DNA of 64,000 nucleotides from Stropharia rugosoannulata (lineage: Eukaryota; Basidiomycota; Agaricomycetes; Agaricales; Strophariaceae), in NCBI GenBank assembly GCA_028532985.1, contig JANCIK010000005.1, forward strand, positions 2,424,501-2,488,500, read 5' to 3'. A model generated the notes under the pieces. It saw only the letters and a program-made list of their open reading frames with translations, was not told where the DNA came from and did no database searches. Positions 1 to 11,520 of this stretch are shown here, piece after piece (position 1 is the stretch's first letter; each line of letters begins with the position of its first letter). The position numbers and the translations under genes were made by a program.

Positions 1-323
1 TCCGTCCTTGGAAAGTAATTTGGTGTCTAAGTGGTGAAATTCAAGGTACCTTAGGCCTTAGATAGAAGCAAGTTGAGCAGACACGAGTCGATATAAGCGC
101 GAATACATACCTTTGGCATGTTCGAGAAAAGTTCTGTTACACTCCTTTGTTCCATCGAAAACGAGAATACCTGGCTTTCCTGTCTAGCGTGTAGTTAAGA
201 ATGGGTCGTAGTAGGCTCAAGCGTTATAATAACCTTCACAAAGCCAGATATATTGCATTGTTCAGCAAATCTTCTCAGTCGGCGATACTTTGAAGGACTA
301 GAAATGTCTAGGTCACGCCTCGC
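1..323 (-). CDS. RWD/Prp3_C-domain protein (RWDD2-like), 3' part, runs off the window
   Basis: Three exons can be joined on the minus strand: 323-234, 183-111 and 56-1, with introns of about 50 bases. The joined product has a basic helix-like stretch (SPSKYRRLRRFAEQ), then NISGFVKTGKPGILVFDG, then FLEHAKGLRYLEF. This order, a short helix followed by GF-x-K-x-G-x-PG-I-x-x-x-(E/D)G and a closing strand, is what I know from the Prp3_C (DUF1115) domain of RWDD2 proteins; their cellular role is poorly defined. The gene continues beyond base 1. The N-terminal RWD domain and the start codon were not found: open frames at 349-610 on this strand may contain it but show no motif. It would be divergent from the AIF-like gene at 694. 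Family assignment is moderately sure, the model is incomplete. Confidence 0.5.
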
Positions 324-693
324 CTGAGTTATTATTGAACATGACATCTCATTTAAGCAGCTCACGATGCATCCGAGCAAGAGATATGAATACTGGAGTC
401 ATCGCTCTCCTACATTGCAGTTGTTGCGTTGAGTGTGACGCCTGGGCATTGTGGAGACAGGAAACAGACGGGGCAGTCGTCACAGTTAAAAATAGAAGCA
501 TATGATACTTGCATAAGGGCGGTGCGGGGTGTAATCTCTGCACATTGATTGGTTCCTCCACATCCCTCATTTGGGCACGGAGTCGCAAGAGTGAAACTTG
601 GTAATGCCATTCCGATTCACTCTCACGTCCCTTCTCACTACCTCAGCTCGCCATAGTACGCTTTCTCATTTATCGCGTCGAACAGCAAAGACT
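324..693. other. Divergent upstream region
   Basis: Between the recognisable RWD exons and the AIF-like start. It probably holds unresolved 5' exons of the RWD gene and both promoters. An open frame with a Cys-rich stretch (610-410, minus) shows no known motif. Confidence 0.3.
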
Positions 694-3142
694 ATGTCCG
701 CAAGCATTAAGACGATCGCAGTCCTCGACTATGATGATATCAAGGATGGTGAAATGTAAGTATATCGTCACCTCAGCTCGCACCGCTCTCACCCTGCGTG
801 CCATAGGAAAGAGGTTGATTTCGAGGGCGGAAAGGTTCTCTTATCACGACTAGGCGAGAAGGTTCATGCCACAAGTGCCTTTTGTACCCATTATGGTGCA
901 CCTCTCGCCAAAGGCGTTCTAACTTCCGATGGGCGAGTAGTCTGGTGCGTCATGCGTCATTAACGAGCACGATGTGATGTCTGATAGTGTTCTCTATAGC
1001 CCATGGCATGGAGGTATATATATATACTTACTTAAATTCGAATGACACACTCAGTATAATTTACAGCTTGCTTCAACGTTTGTACCGGCGATATTGGTGC
1101 TTTCGGACTGTATATGATACCATACGCATTTACTAAGGCTTTATTGTAGAGGATGCCCCCGCCCCCAAGGCCATACACGCTTTCCACACCAAAGTCCAGG
1201 ATGGGAAAATCCATGTTACCGCGAATTCTGCCGATACACTGAAAAGTAACATGTCCCGTCAGGCTAAGCTTCTGGCTTCGGGAGTCACCAGCCCCGGCCC
1301 TGGTGTCGTAATTGTTGGAGGCGGATCCGGAGCGTTCCATAGCGTTGAGAGCTTGAGAGAGGTGATCACGTTCTTGATAGATTTCGTGCTAAAAATAAAT
1401 TTAGCATGGCTACGAGGGACCCATCACCATTCTCTCGAAAGAGACTTATACTCCTATTGATAGGTATATTGTATCCGTTTGCTCTCACAGTAACAGTCTT
1501 TTCACACCCATTTTTTCAGAACGAGGCTTAGCAAAGGTCTCCCTACTGATGCCATTAAGCTGGAGTATCTCACCGCTGCCGATTTGAAAATCAAGTACGG
1601 AACAAACATTCGTCTTGGTATCGTAAGTGGCATCTTGTTACTTGAGTTATACAATTGTTCACCGCATCCAAAAAAAAACAGGAGGTGACTTCTGTCGATC
1701 TTAAGAGCAAGAAAGTCATTCTCGAAAATGGCAAGGACACCGTTCCATATGATAAGCTCATTTTAGCCACTGGTGGTACACCTCGTCGCCTACCTATCGA
1801 AGGAGCTAATCTGGAAAATGTATTCACTTTCCGAGGAGTTTCTGACTCCCAGAAGGTTGACTCTGGTATGGTTATATCCCCATATCAGAGCGTATCCTAC
1901 TCACATCTTCGCCATAGCCGCTCAAGAAGGCAAAAGGGTTGTAGTAGTTGGAAGCTCTTTCATCAGCATGGAAATAGTCACTGCTATTACTTCTCGCAAA
2001 CTGGCATCCATTGATGTTGTTGGAATGGAAGAGTTCCCTTTCGAGGCTGTTCTCGGTAAACAAGTCGGTGCAGCACTGAAGAAGGTATTTGCCCTTTCGT
2101 TGATTTACGGACCAATCATTTAAACGATTGCAGTTCCATGAGGGCAGGGGTATTAAGTTCCACATGTCTAGCAAAGTCGACAAGATAGTTCCTCAAGGAG
2201 GGAACCCCAACCTTGCCGGAGGCGTCGTTGTTAATGGAGAGACACTTCCCTGTGACTTTGTTATTATGGGGGTCGGCGTTGCCCCTGCAACTCAATATTT
2301 AAAGGAGAGTGGCCTACAAATCGAGAAAGACGGAGGCATCAAAGTCGATAAATACCTGAGGGTGAAGTCAGGCCCGGATACCAAGGACGTCTTTGCCATT
2401 GGTAAGTTACACAACTTATCATAACGTTTCCTTAAGTAAGCTAATGGATTACAGGCGACATTGCAATCTACCCTCAACACAACGGCGACGAAACCAGAAT
2501 TGAGCATTGGAATGTATGCCTGGTTTTAAATAATTCAGCCCAATGACTGACCATTTTGTGCAGGTTGCTGGCAATCAAGGACGTGCCGTTGGTATGACCA
2601 TCAGTGGTAAGGAGCAGCCATTTGTGAAAATTCCAGTGTTCTGGAGTGCACGTATGTGGTCCTTTCCATAAATCTGCCATAAATTTTATTCGATTTTCTG
2701 TATCAGAGGGCCAACAGCTTCGTTACTGCGGTGTTGGGCATGGATACGATGACGTTATCGTTAAAGGGAATCTGGATGAGCTCAAGGTTATTGGAAAACC
2801 CAATCCGTCTGTTTTACGCCTAACATTTCGTTTAGTTCATCGCATACTATGTTAAGAGCAACAGAATCATTGCTGTGGCCAGGTAAATCCTCCCTTCTGG
2901 ACCTGTCCATTATTGAGGGCTCACGCGTTGTTTAGTATGCAAAACGACCCCGTCGTCTCGAAAGCTTCGGAGCTTCTACGCTTGGGGTTAATGCCATCGC
3001 CAGACGAAGTAAAAGCGGGCAAAGTAAGATAACTACTATATGAATCAAAATGACCGTCTAATCCAATAACTAGGATCTACTGAGCGTTGATATCAGCACA
3101 ACAAGCACTCTTCAGAAAGTCGAGAGTGCAAACCAAGCTTGA
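694..3142 (+). CDS. AIF1: Apoptosis-inducing factor-like oxidoreductase with N-terminal Rieske domain
   Basis: A flavin-dependent pyridine-nucleotide-disulfide oxidoreductase of the AIFM3/fungal AIF type, expected to bind FAD, NAD(P)H and a Rieske 2Fe-2S cluster. The ATG at 694 opens MSASIKTIAVLDY. The Rieske domain follows, with first cluster box CTHYGAP near 880 and second box CPWHGACFN, whose middle part lies on a 14-base exon at 1000-1013. Next come the FAD dinucleotide fold GPGVVIVGGGSG (about 1300), ATGGTPRRLP (about 1770), the NAD fold KRVVVVGSSFISME (about 1935), and FAIGD (about 2395, over an intron). The C-terminal domain ends KVESANQA before TGA at 3140-3142. At least ten short introns are present. 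No clear mitochondrial presequence precedes the Rieske domain. Family members act in redox balance and regulated cell death; the physiological role here is inferred. Reading frame and motifs are intact. Confidence 0.9.
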
Positions 3143-3685
3143 GCCTGAAGGATGCAACTCGACTTTATCTGGTGGTCGTAGTAAGGCCGTTAGACTACGT
3201 GGTGTCGACAATGGATGTATCGTTTATGAAACGCGCGTTGCGTATCAGCAAACTTGTGTGTACTTTTAGATTGAAGTAACGAGCGTATCAACCTGTAGTC
3301 TGTAACTTGTAAATACATATATTTGATTTTGTACCGCGTATGCGTAGAAGCAGTAGGTCTACATTGCTTAAGGTAGGGCACGAGTCCTAAAGCGCAACTA
3401 AACCGCGTCGCGCCCAAGTCGTGCCTGCCGCGTCGTGTAACTACCTTAATTAGAGAAGCGACGGTAGTCACGTCACGTCATGTGATAAATTGTAACGCGT
3501 TCGTGATTTGATGGAGTGTGGTTTGTCAAGGTTTTGTCCTCATCTCACTGTCTCGCTCAACGGTAAGTAACCACCAGGAGCGACAACACCAATATAATCT
3601 GCATTACCTCTTATTTGAACCTCTGAGCCTGTAAACAGCACCCACCTCACTTCAATTCGGGTGCTACCCAAGATTTAACTGCTTA
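3143..3685. other. Intergenic region upstream of RAD30
   Basis: No gene seen. It holds the AIF 3' untranslated region and the RAD30 promoter. CG-rich words (CGCGTCGCGCC near 3404, CACGTCACGTCATG near 3470) and one ACGCGT box are present. Confidence 0.5.
3495..3500. promoter_or_regulatory. ACGCGT (MCB-like) box upstream of RAD30
   Basis: One perfect palindromic ACGCGT 186 bases before the Pol eta start codon. In yeasts this is the MBF site of G1/S genes. A single copy is expected by chance about every 4 kb, so this is weak alone. Confidence 0.3.
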
Positions 3686-6193
3686 ATGGCTTCAACATCA
3701 AAGTCAACACTGGGGTCTCCCAAGAAGTCCTTATGGAAAGGCAAAGATAAGGCTCAGGACGAAGACTTCGACGACCTAAACCCTACGATAACTTACCGAC
3801 ACTTGCTCTCTCAGAACCTGGGTGTACGTGATCCTCTGAGAGTGATTGCACTCTGCGACAGTGATGCCTTCTATGCGGCATGCGAAATGAATAGGCTCGG
3901 GGTTGACAAGGACACGCCACTAGTTGTACTTCAATGGGACTCTCTTATTGCTGTCAACTATTCAGCGAGAACATATGGAATTTCGCGCTTGTGCAAAAAG
4001 AAAGATGCCCTGCAGAAATGTCCACATCTGCAGGTCGTGCATGTCGCGACCTACAAAGAAGGGGAGAAGGAGCCTGGGTATTGGGATGATGTGGACACGA
4101 ATACTCACAAGGTTAGTAAGTCTTCATATTGGTGTAAACTTATACAATATCTCTGCACCTCACGCTCTCGCAGGTTTCCCTTGACTATTACCGCAGAGAA
4201 AGTATGAAGATAGCTGCACTTTTCAGGGAGTGTTTGCCCGGCTGTGAGATAGGTGTGCAGAACAATGCCCTAACGCCTAAAATGCTACTTATATCCAGCA
4301 TTTCTCTGAAGAAAAGGCCTCTATCGACGAAGCTTTCATAGATTTCACTAAGCCAGTTCGTGAAATCTTGTTACAGAGATATCCGTATCTCGCCAACGTA
4401 CCGCCAGGTGGTGTTGACACGCCACTGCCCCCTCCACCGCCTATCGTTTGGGATAACCTTGGAAACTTGATCCCCGTAGACCCCCTACCCGTGAATGATA
4501 CAAGTAGCGATCAGTCCGAGCATACCGCACAGAGAGAACCATCGGCAAGACTAAATGAACCGTTGTCAACATGGCACGATGTGGCACTATCTATCGCAGC
4601 AGACTTGATGCGCACTGCTAAGGATGAAGTAAGGACGAAGCTCGGATATACGACGTCGGCTGTATGTTTTTCTGCTTATTTTCAAGCGCATCAAGTCGCT
4701 TATTCTTGCGCTTTGTAGGGGATCGCGCGCAACAAATTCTTAGCTAAGGTGATTGCTGTTTATGATCCTCGTTGACTCGTTTTGATTTCATTTGCAGCTT
4801 ACAGCTTCATACAAGAAGTACGACACACAGGTTTGTGGTGGATGATAGACTTGTGTACATCCACACATTAATATTGCTGCAACAGAGCATCCTAAGGAAC
4901 GCAGCTATACCAAATTATCTCAAACCACTTGAATTCCAAAAGGTATTCCACCATTGCTATTGCCAACTTTAATCTTAATGGCTCTACTAAGATTCGCTTT
5001 CTTGGTGGTAAATTGGGTAACGCTATCGCTCAAGAGTATGACGCGTCTACTGTGGGAGATTTACTGTGAGTTAAGCTTCCAGACTTGTTTTTCTAGCTGC
5101 TTAAAACGCTTTAGTTCCATCACTTTAGGTGTGTTTCGACGGGACAGTTGCGCATATGCATACTTAATAAACTGTAGATGAGATGCAAAGCAAATTCGGA
5201 GAAAATTGCATATGGGTGTATGAAATCCTGCGGTAAGACCCAGCAAGAGAGCTGCTGGGTGAAGCATTGATTGACAATGTTGTTATCACAGAGGCATCGA
5301 TAGAAATGAAGGTACCCGTCAAATGTTGTACTGCAGATGTACTGAACATTCAAACTGTCATCAGTCAAGGACAAAGGCTCTGCTTTGAACAAGAGTATGC
5401 TGGCATCGAAGAATCTCCCTAAGCCCATTGTAAAGCCTTCCGAAGGCTACCATTGGATACGAGTTCTTGCCGCTGAACTTGCATTGCGATTAAATGATGC
5501 CCGCGAGCTATCCCCAAACCTTTGGCCGAAAACTTTAGTTCTCCATGCTCGGAAGGGTAAGAGCACCACGCTTGTCCTTATTCATAATAATTGCCGATTG
5601 TTTCTCTGGCTGTGCTAGGCTATGGAACAGGACATTCTAAACAAGCGCCATTTCCATTCTGTCGAGAGGTGACCGTAGACACTATAGCTCTCGCGGGTGA
5701 CAAGCTGTGGAATGAACTTGTTGGCAACAGCACAGCGCTAAAGGTGACCAATGTGCAATTGGCATTTACCGGGATCGATGCAGCGGAAGTAGGCCAGGGC
5801 AGCATTGAAAGCTTCTTGAAACCGGTGTCTTCCAAAAAGCGAACCCGAGGATCGCCTGACAGAACCAAGAACGCACACGAAGAAGTCTCCAGTCGTTTAA
5901 AAGCAGTTGGTGATGACAGTTCATCAGAGCCATCATATGTCTGTCCTCGCTGTGGCTGGACCATGCCATTTCCACATATGGCTATGGCAAACCCGGGTGA
6001 CAATGACGAGCGAGCTATTATTCTCAGGACAAAAATGGAGCATGAGGATTTTCATTTTGCACAAGACGTGGCCCAAGAGGTCGAGGGGAGGAGGACAATC
6101 ACTGTATCTCCCACCAAAGCAAAACCCAAACCTGCAAAACGTAGAAAACCTCAACCCGAATCCAAAGGCATTGAGAAGTTCTTTAGAAAATGA
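3686..6193 (+). CDS. RAD30: DNA polymerase eta (Y-family translesion polymerase)
   Basis: Copies DNA past UV dimers and other lesions during replication. The protein opens MASTSKSTLGSPKK. Catalytic palm motifs are visible: IALCDSDAFYAACE (about 3846, the first metal-binding acid) and EKASIDEAFIDFT (about 4310, the SxDE pair), with the fingers region LIAVNYSARTYGISR (about 3946) carrying the residues that contact the incoming nucleotide. GIARNKFLAK (about 4720), RFLGGKLG (about 4993) and the little-finger segment WPKTLVLHARKG follow. Near the C-terminus is a UBZ3-type ubiquitin-binding zinc finger, CPRCGW then HEDFH (about 5940-6055), and the protein ends KGIEKFFRK, a PCNA-interacting (PIP-like) tail. 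All core acids are present. Introns lie between 4110 and 5650; some internal junctions are my best reading. TGA is at 6191-6193. Tandem with the receptor gene downstream. Confidence 0.93.
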
Positions 6194-6567
6194 TGTATGA
6201 ACCTTATGTATGACATCAATGCTATGAAGCTGATTCTTGTAGCAACGACTAGATCAGCTTTCCCAAACCCGATCGACTTGATTGTTGCAACAATTACTCT
6301 TACAACAAAATGATTCTCTAAAAATAACATTTCCCAAATAGACACATACAGTGGCAGTAGTTTACTTAGTGGCATGGCGGAAGACTGATGGGAAGAGCGT
6401 TGTTGTCCTTCTTCCATCTCCCGGGCATCGTTGATTCGTTCTGGTTCATTTTTCTGGGCTGGTTCCACCCTGTCTTCTGGCGAGACATTCAAACTTCAGT
6501 GCTGGCGCAGGCTCTGCTCTCTTTCCCTTATTATATCTAATAATACCTTTCACGAATCACGATACTT
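6194..6567. other. Intergenic region between RAD30 and the receptor gene
   Basis: No gene seen; it would contain the RAD30 3' end and the receptor promoter. Confidence 0.5.
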
Positions 6568-8772
6568 ATGTCGCAGATACCAATACCTCCTAGTGAGCTC
6601 GCAGGTGCTATCGTGAGTCCTTGTCAGTTCACTAACGATGCTTGGATAACTTACGAATCAATACCGTAGGCCGTCAATATCTTTGCACTTCTGTCCGCCC
6701 TGGCTCTGGCCTCTGTGATTGCCCGAATTGTCTGGCTAGTTATACGTCTAACATGGTTCAAAATGCTACCCTCGCAATCACAGGAGGTTGTGTTCTTTCG
6801 GACTCAGCTTGGAAACTATGCCGCTTGCCTTGTCGTCGGATTAATGTTCAACGGGATCTCCGGTCTGATTGGATTTCAGTGGTTGGTGAAACGCGGTGTC
6901 ACCGATGGTATGCTGTCACGGTGATCTTGCTACAATACATCTAGCTAAAATATGTCTTTAGGATGGACTTGCAGGATACAAGGTAATAAATTGGCGTGTG
7001 ATTACCAAGTGGATTCTTACCCTTTACAAGCCTTATTTATGCAGATCGGGAACTGGTCAACAGCCTACTTCACTATAGCCATTGCCATCCATACATTCAA
7101 CTCATTGGTCATGGAGCGGCGCCAATCCGTTATCATTTGCAGGACGACCATTACAATTGGCTGGACTATGAGCGTCGTTATGGGTAAGTTTTAACAATAA
7201 GCTTTCAATCTACTTAGTGATGTTAAGCAATTTGTAGCTGTTGTGCCGCTCGCCGTTCGTCTCCCGGAAGGCTACATCTACGGAGTAGGCCCGATGATGT
7301 GTGGAGTTCAAGCTGTGTATCCTAAACTTCAATTCTTCTTTCACATTTGGCCTGTACGTCATACCTTATATGTTAGATATACGCCCTAACAAATTATATC
7401 CACAGATACTGTTGACATCCTTTTTAGGAACCGTCGTTTATTCCATAATTTTCCTTGTACTTCGCGGCACTTTGAGAATTAAGAGTGGGGTCAAGCTGAC
7501 GTTGGATCCTAATGCGCGCTGGAACTCTTCTGAACTAATCAAGGAAGACTATCACCGATTTATTGCTCGTCTTGCGAACAGTATGTTATGGTAAGTCTTT
7601 CATTCTTTTCTGGGTGTTTGTTTTGATTTACAAGTCGATTTTATAGGTACCCAATAGGTGCATCATAATTTTCTATGATTCTTCATCTAAATCCTAATCA
7701 CTCGCATCACTCGCGGTGTAGCTTACATTAGCCTTTTGATACCCTACGCTGTAACTCGCCTTTTCATGATTTCAGGCTTCGCTGTGCCCTTTCAAGCCGT
7801 GGTGTTTGCAGCCGTATGTTGGTTCAGCCTCGGTAAGCTTTTTTTTATTTCAAAATTTGATCTCGCTACACACTCACAATGCATTTTATCTCAGCTGTCG
7901 TGGACGTTCTTCTTCTTTACAATACCTTCCGCGTTCTTAGCCCAGCCTTCGATGCTTGTTCCGCGGTATCTACTAGGAAATCCCTGACCTTAACGAGCAA
8001 CCTCGAAGGGCTGGGCTCACCGAAAGTGGATTCCGCCATGATCGAAAAAATCAACCACTACCGTTCTCAGAGCGTAAAGCCCCTCTGGCAAGCAGGCCAT
8101 AACGGCTCGAATTATAGCACTGCTTCCAGTCAGTACGCACTACCTCTCTACACTTCACCGTCCCGGAGTGCGCAATCGTCTAACGAATCTTTATTGGGTC
8201 GCTCCATAGCCAACAAGGATGACTACAACCACGAAATCATGTTGCCGACTCCAGTAGGCCCGACTGCTCAGGCTAGTTCACCTCGCCGTTTGAATCGGCA
8301 ATTGTCCTCACATAGTAGGAATGCGTCTTCGTCTTCTTCTCAATCCCCGGGACTTCCTGCTCCTCCCCGACGAACACGAGTCCTTCCAACAATACCTCAG
8401 TCCTCTCAATTTCAACGGGACAGGGATGGGTACAATAATACCGAGCAATGGCTCAATCATCAACGATCCACCAATACGTTTGGCCGGCAACATTCTGTAT
8501 ACTCAAGAACGTCTTCTATCTACTCCGATGAGATGTTGAGTCCTCCACCATCGTCATCGTGGTCTGCCCATCGATTCAGCGAAGCTATGCGCCACACACC
8601 TTATGCGCCGAAGAACAGCAAGTCTCAAACAGTTAGTTCTGTAGGGAAGCAAACGACAAGCGCTACTTCAGCAGCTACTTCCCTGGGACGCAGTCTATCC
8701 GCTCCCACTTCGGTAGGCAGCCCGCCAGGATATCGCCTCGTAGCTGTACCATCTGTACCCCGAAGCCAATGA
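6568..8772 (+). CDS. Git3-like seven-transmembrane G-protein-coupled receptor
   Basis: A plasma-membrane receptor of about 600 residues, similar to the fungal Git3/cAMP-receptor-like group that feeds G-protein and cAMP signalling. The ATG at 6568 begins MSQIPIPPSELAGAI. Helix 1 is NIFALLSALALASVIARIVW. A family-like motif spans exons: DGWTCRIQ (about 6960) then LFMQIGNWSTAYF (about 7030). Helices continue at 7080-7180, 7238-7350 and 7406-7480, with TM6 reading WYPIAYISLLIPYAV. Its WYPI part depends on an 11-base exon at 7647-7657. The last helix ends near 7930, followed by a tail of about 270 residues rich in Ser, Pro and Arg, with many possible phosphorylation sites and a run of Ser codons near 8330. 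TGA at 8770. The ligand is unknown; Git3 is a glucose sensor in fission yeast, but that cannot be transferred from sequence alone. Confidence 0.8.
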
Positions 8773-9400
8773 TATCTATGAAGAGCTTCGTCTCGTTTCA
8801 GTGTTTTCACACTGATAGGCAGGTTCTTATCGCTGAAGCTGCCATCGCAGTTGATTGCTTTCCATGAATGAGACAGAACTAAACGAACAGTTAGCTCAAA
8901 CGCAGCTGTATGTGTGGCATGCTCATGTGCCTATAGGCGTCTTATGACTATATATCTCCAAATATCATTTCCATTACATCATGATACTTAGATGTGAATG
9001 CTTAGCTACCAGCCGTAGTACTAGTAGAGACATGGAACGGATTTGAGTGTGACGTCGCACATGAATCATACAAGTGATCTCGATCATTATTAGCTCTATT
9101 ATACAATACAGCGACCACGAGTAAGAATTGTACTTACGTGCCATCTCAAAATTAGTGTTTTGCGCAGCCCCTGTTGAACATGAACGTTTGAACGCGTGTA
9201 GTCACGCTAATTTAGACGCGACCTGACGCGTCCGAGTCGGCAGTTCGGCAAGCGCTTGTGACTGCAACAAGCAAGCAACAAGCATTCTCCTTGCCCTTTT
9301 TTCAGTCGTTATCGCTGCCTCCGGCCTCTTCTCTCACTGCTCACCGTCAATACATCTTACAAGTTGCTAATTTACCACCCGCTGACCAAGAAGAACGGGC
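8773..9400. other. Intergenic region upstream of WSS1
   Basis: No gene seen. The AT-rich 3' part of the receptor transcript gives way to a promoter with clustered ACGCG words at 9192-9231. Confidence 0.5.
9192..9231. promoter_or_regulatory. Cluster of MCB-like boxes (ACGCGT, ACGCGA, ACGCGT)
   Basis: ACGCGT at 9192-9197 and 9226-9231 and ACGCGA at 9216-9221, about 170-210 bases before the WSS1 start. In ascomycete yeasts such paired boxes bind MBF and give G1/S expression; function here is inferred. Confidence 0.45.
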
Positions 9401-11520
9401 ATGGTGCATCTAAGGCTGAACCAGGCCGAGGCAAATCCAAACCCACATATCAATTTCATAACGCCTCTCAAATCGACAGCAGAAGAAGAGGAAGAGGCGC
9501 GTAAACTACTGCGAGCTTTGGCTGCACAGGTGCGGCCGGTGATGAAGGCGCATGGGTTTGTAGTGAACAGCTTTGAAGAGGTGCGCACATTATTTAGCGT
9601 GTTGGATCTAAGTACCAACAGGGAGTTTCTGCTTTTGCCAGTACGAGTTTAACCAGGTGTTTGCTGGTAGGAACTGGAATAATGGGGAGACTGTAGGTAC
9701 GCCCTGAGATTTAAATGGATAAGACTCACCCTCACACGAGACGCAGAGCTTGTCTTACGACGCGCAGATGGCGGATTCTATCCATTGTACTGGCTAATGA
9801 GCACGCTCTGCCATGAAGTGCGTTCTTACAACTCCATTTTCAACTCGGTAGTTTGATAGAACCTTGCCTAGCTTGCGCATATTAAGGTAGATATCTCATA
9901 CGATTTACGAAAGGTGTTCTACTTAATAAGATGTGATCATGGGTGGTACTAGCACATGAACCACGGACCCGAATTTCAAGCGCTGTGGGCCCGCCTCCGC
10001 ACAGAGGTAAGGCAGTTGCAAGACCGGGGATATTATGGCGACGGTTTGTCTTTCATTCGTTTCTCTTGCCGCCGCCATTCCTGACATATCCTCTTTCTGC
10101 TTGTGAAGGATACTGGTCCTCCGGCATACGCCTGAGAGACTCGGCACGAGTCGGCGGGGAAGGCATTGACCAGGGCGACTTTCCTGAATATGTGGTGCGC
10201 TTATGCTTACATATAACACCCGTACACCACATATATCATTGACTGCCTTAAAAATCAGTGCGGTGGGGCACAATCACGGACGCGACCTACGGCACGACGC
10301 CGCCGCCGCGCGCAAGGCAAGCGACGAGAAGTTGTACCGTCTTTGCATACCGGGGCACAGACAGCAAAGAAGCGGAAGGCAGGAGCAAGGGTCACGTCGA
10401 AATTTGCATTCGTCGGGGAAGGTGTCCAGCTAGCTGAGGACGGTGATGGAAAGGGCACAGGATTTGGCAAGAAAGCCGCGAGGCAGGTCTTTACATCGGT
10501 CCGTTGAGGTCACTTGTTGATGATTCGGACAGTAAACGAGCAAGGGAAGAAAGAGCGCTAGCTGCTGAACGACGGCTGCTTGCTTTACAAGGAAAGACAG
10601 ATCCTGGTCAGCTGCTCGCGTTATTTTAATTACCATTCAGGTTCTGAAACAGTTTGTAACAGATACCAAACCCTGTATATCAACCGCACAAAATCCCTCC
10701 AGCGACGATGAATACTCAGAAGACGAGGTTGATTTCGACGTGGTACCGGAAACGGACGCGGAGCGGCGCCAAAACCTTCTCGCCTCTGAGCAAAACGCCG
10801 ATGGTCTAGAGCAGAAGGTCGGGCTCGGAAAGAATTCATGGAAAGGATTCCAAGACGAATTCAACTTCAAAAATATTGCCCCTACAGCAAGTGGGTCCAA
10901 GGCTAACAATATGACTGAGGTCATCGACATCTCGTCTGATAATGACTACAACGATGACGAAGCGGCGAGCTATGTGTGCGATGTCCCAGTCGCGTCTGGG
11001 TCCACGTTTACCACCGCACCGCACTCAAACACCAAAGAGAAGCGCAAGGCCACCACAGCGCCGACATCACCGCCGCCCGGAAGTGGCATCCGCAGCCGCA
11101 ACCTCCCCGTTCAAGTTGAATCGCAGAAGGCTGCGTCCGCCAGAACGCCCGGCGTGCCGCTGGGCCTCGGCAAAATGGTGCAGACGGAAGTCGAGCTGCG
11201 GAAGAAGGAGGCGCTGGGGCTGGCCCCTGTCAAGGGCAGTGGGCGAACGCTGGGGTCGGGTCTGCTGCTCCGGGCAAAGGAAACAGGACAGGGAACGGCC
11301 ACCGCTCGACCGCCGTCTGAGTCCCCACAAGCATCGCAGTTGCTTGCAACGTATGCACGCGTTAAGCCGGGGCAGCCTTGGACGTGTCCTGTGTGCACCC
11401 TGTAAGGCTTGAGTCCACATGTTAACATTGCCCGTGTTGACCTCTATCTTTTACAGGGAGAACGAACCACTGCATCTGGCGTGCGCGGCCTGCGAAACGC
11501 CCCGCGGCGAAGGGGTATGA
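9401..11520 (+). CDS. WSS1: Wss1/SPRTN-type DNA-protein crosslink metalloprotease (WLM domain)
   Basis: A DNA-dependent zinc protease that degrades proteins crosslinked to DNA. The ATG at 9401 starts MVHLRLNQAEANPNPHINFI, followed by the WLM fold: NSFEE, YEFNQVFAGRNWNNGE, LVLRRADGGFYPLYWLMSTL. The zinc site HELAHIKHMNH (H-E-x-x-H-x5-H) is built from three exons: HE ends at 9817, LAHIK is a 15-base exon at 9872-9886, and HMNH begins at 9953. Then NHGPEFQALWARLR and GIRLRDSA complete the protease. A charged linker of over 200 residues follows (basic near 10290; acidic SEDEVDFDVVPETDAE near 10710; acidic VIDISSDNDYNDDE near 10920, resembling a SUMO-interacting motif, which suits Wss1 biology). 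The C-terminus is a RanBP2-type zinc finger, WTCPVCTLENEPLHLACAAC (about 11382-11497). TGA at 11518-11520. About eight introns. Confidence 0.9.

Noticed and set aside
5620..6003. 127-codon minus-strand open frame
   Set aside because: Antisense to the Pol eta C-terminal exon.
6960..7040. An 8-base microexon (GATACAAG) in the receptor gene
   Set aside because: It keeps frame, but a simpler model (exon ending CRIQ, 48-base intron, next exon ALFMQIGNW) restores the family motif better.
10942..11412. 156-codon plus-strand Arg-rich open frame
   Set aside because: Alternate frame of the WSS1 linker exon; the WSS1 frame continues to the RanBP2 finger.
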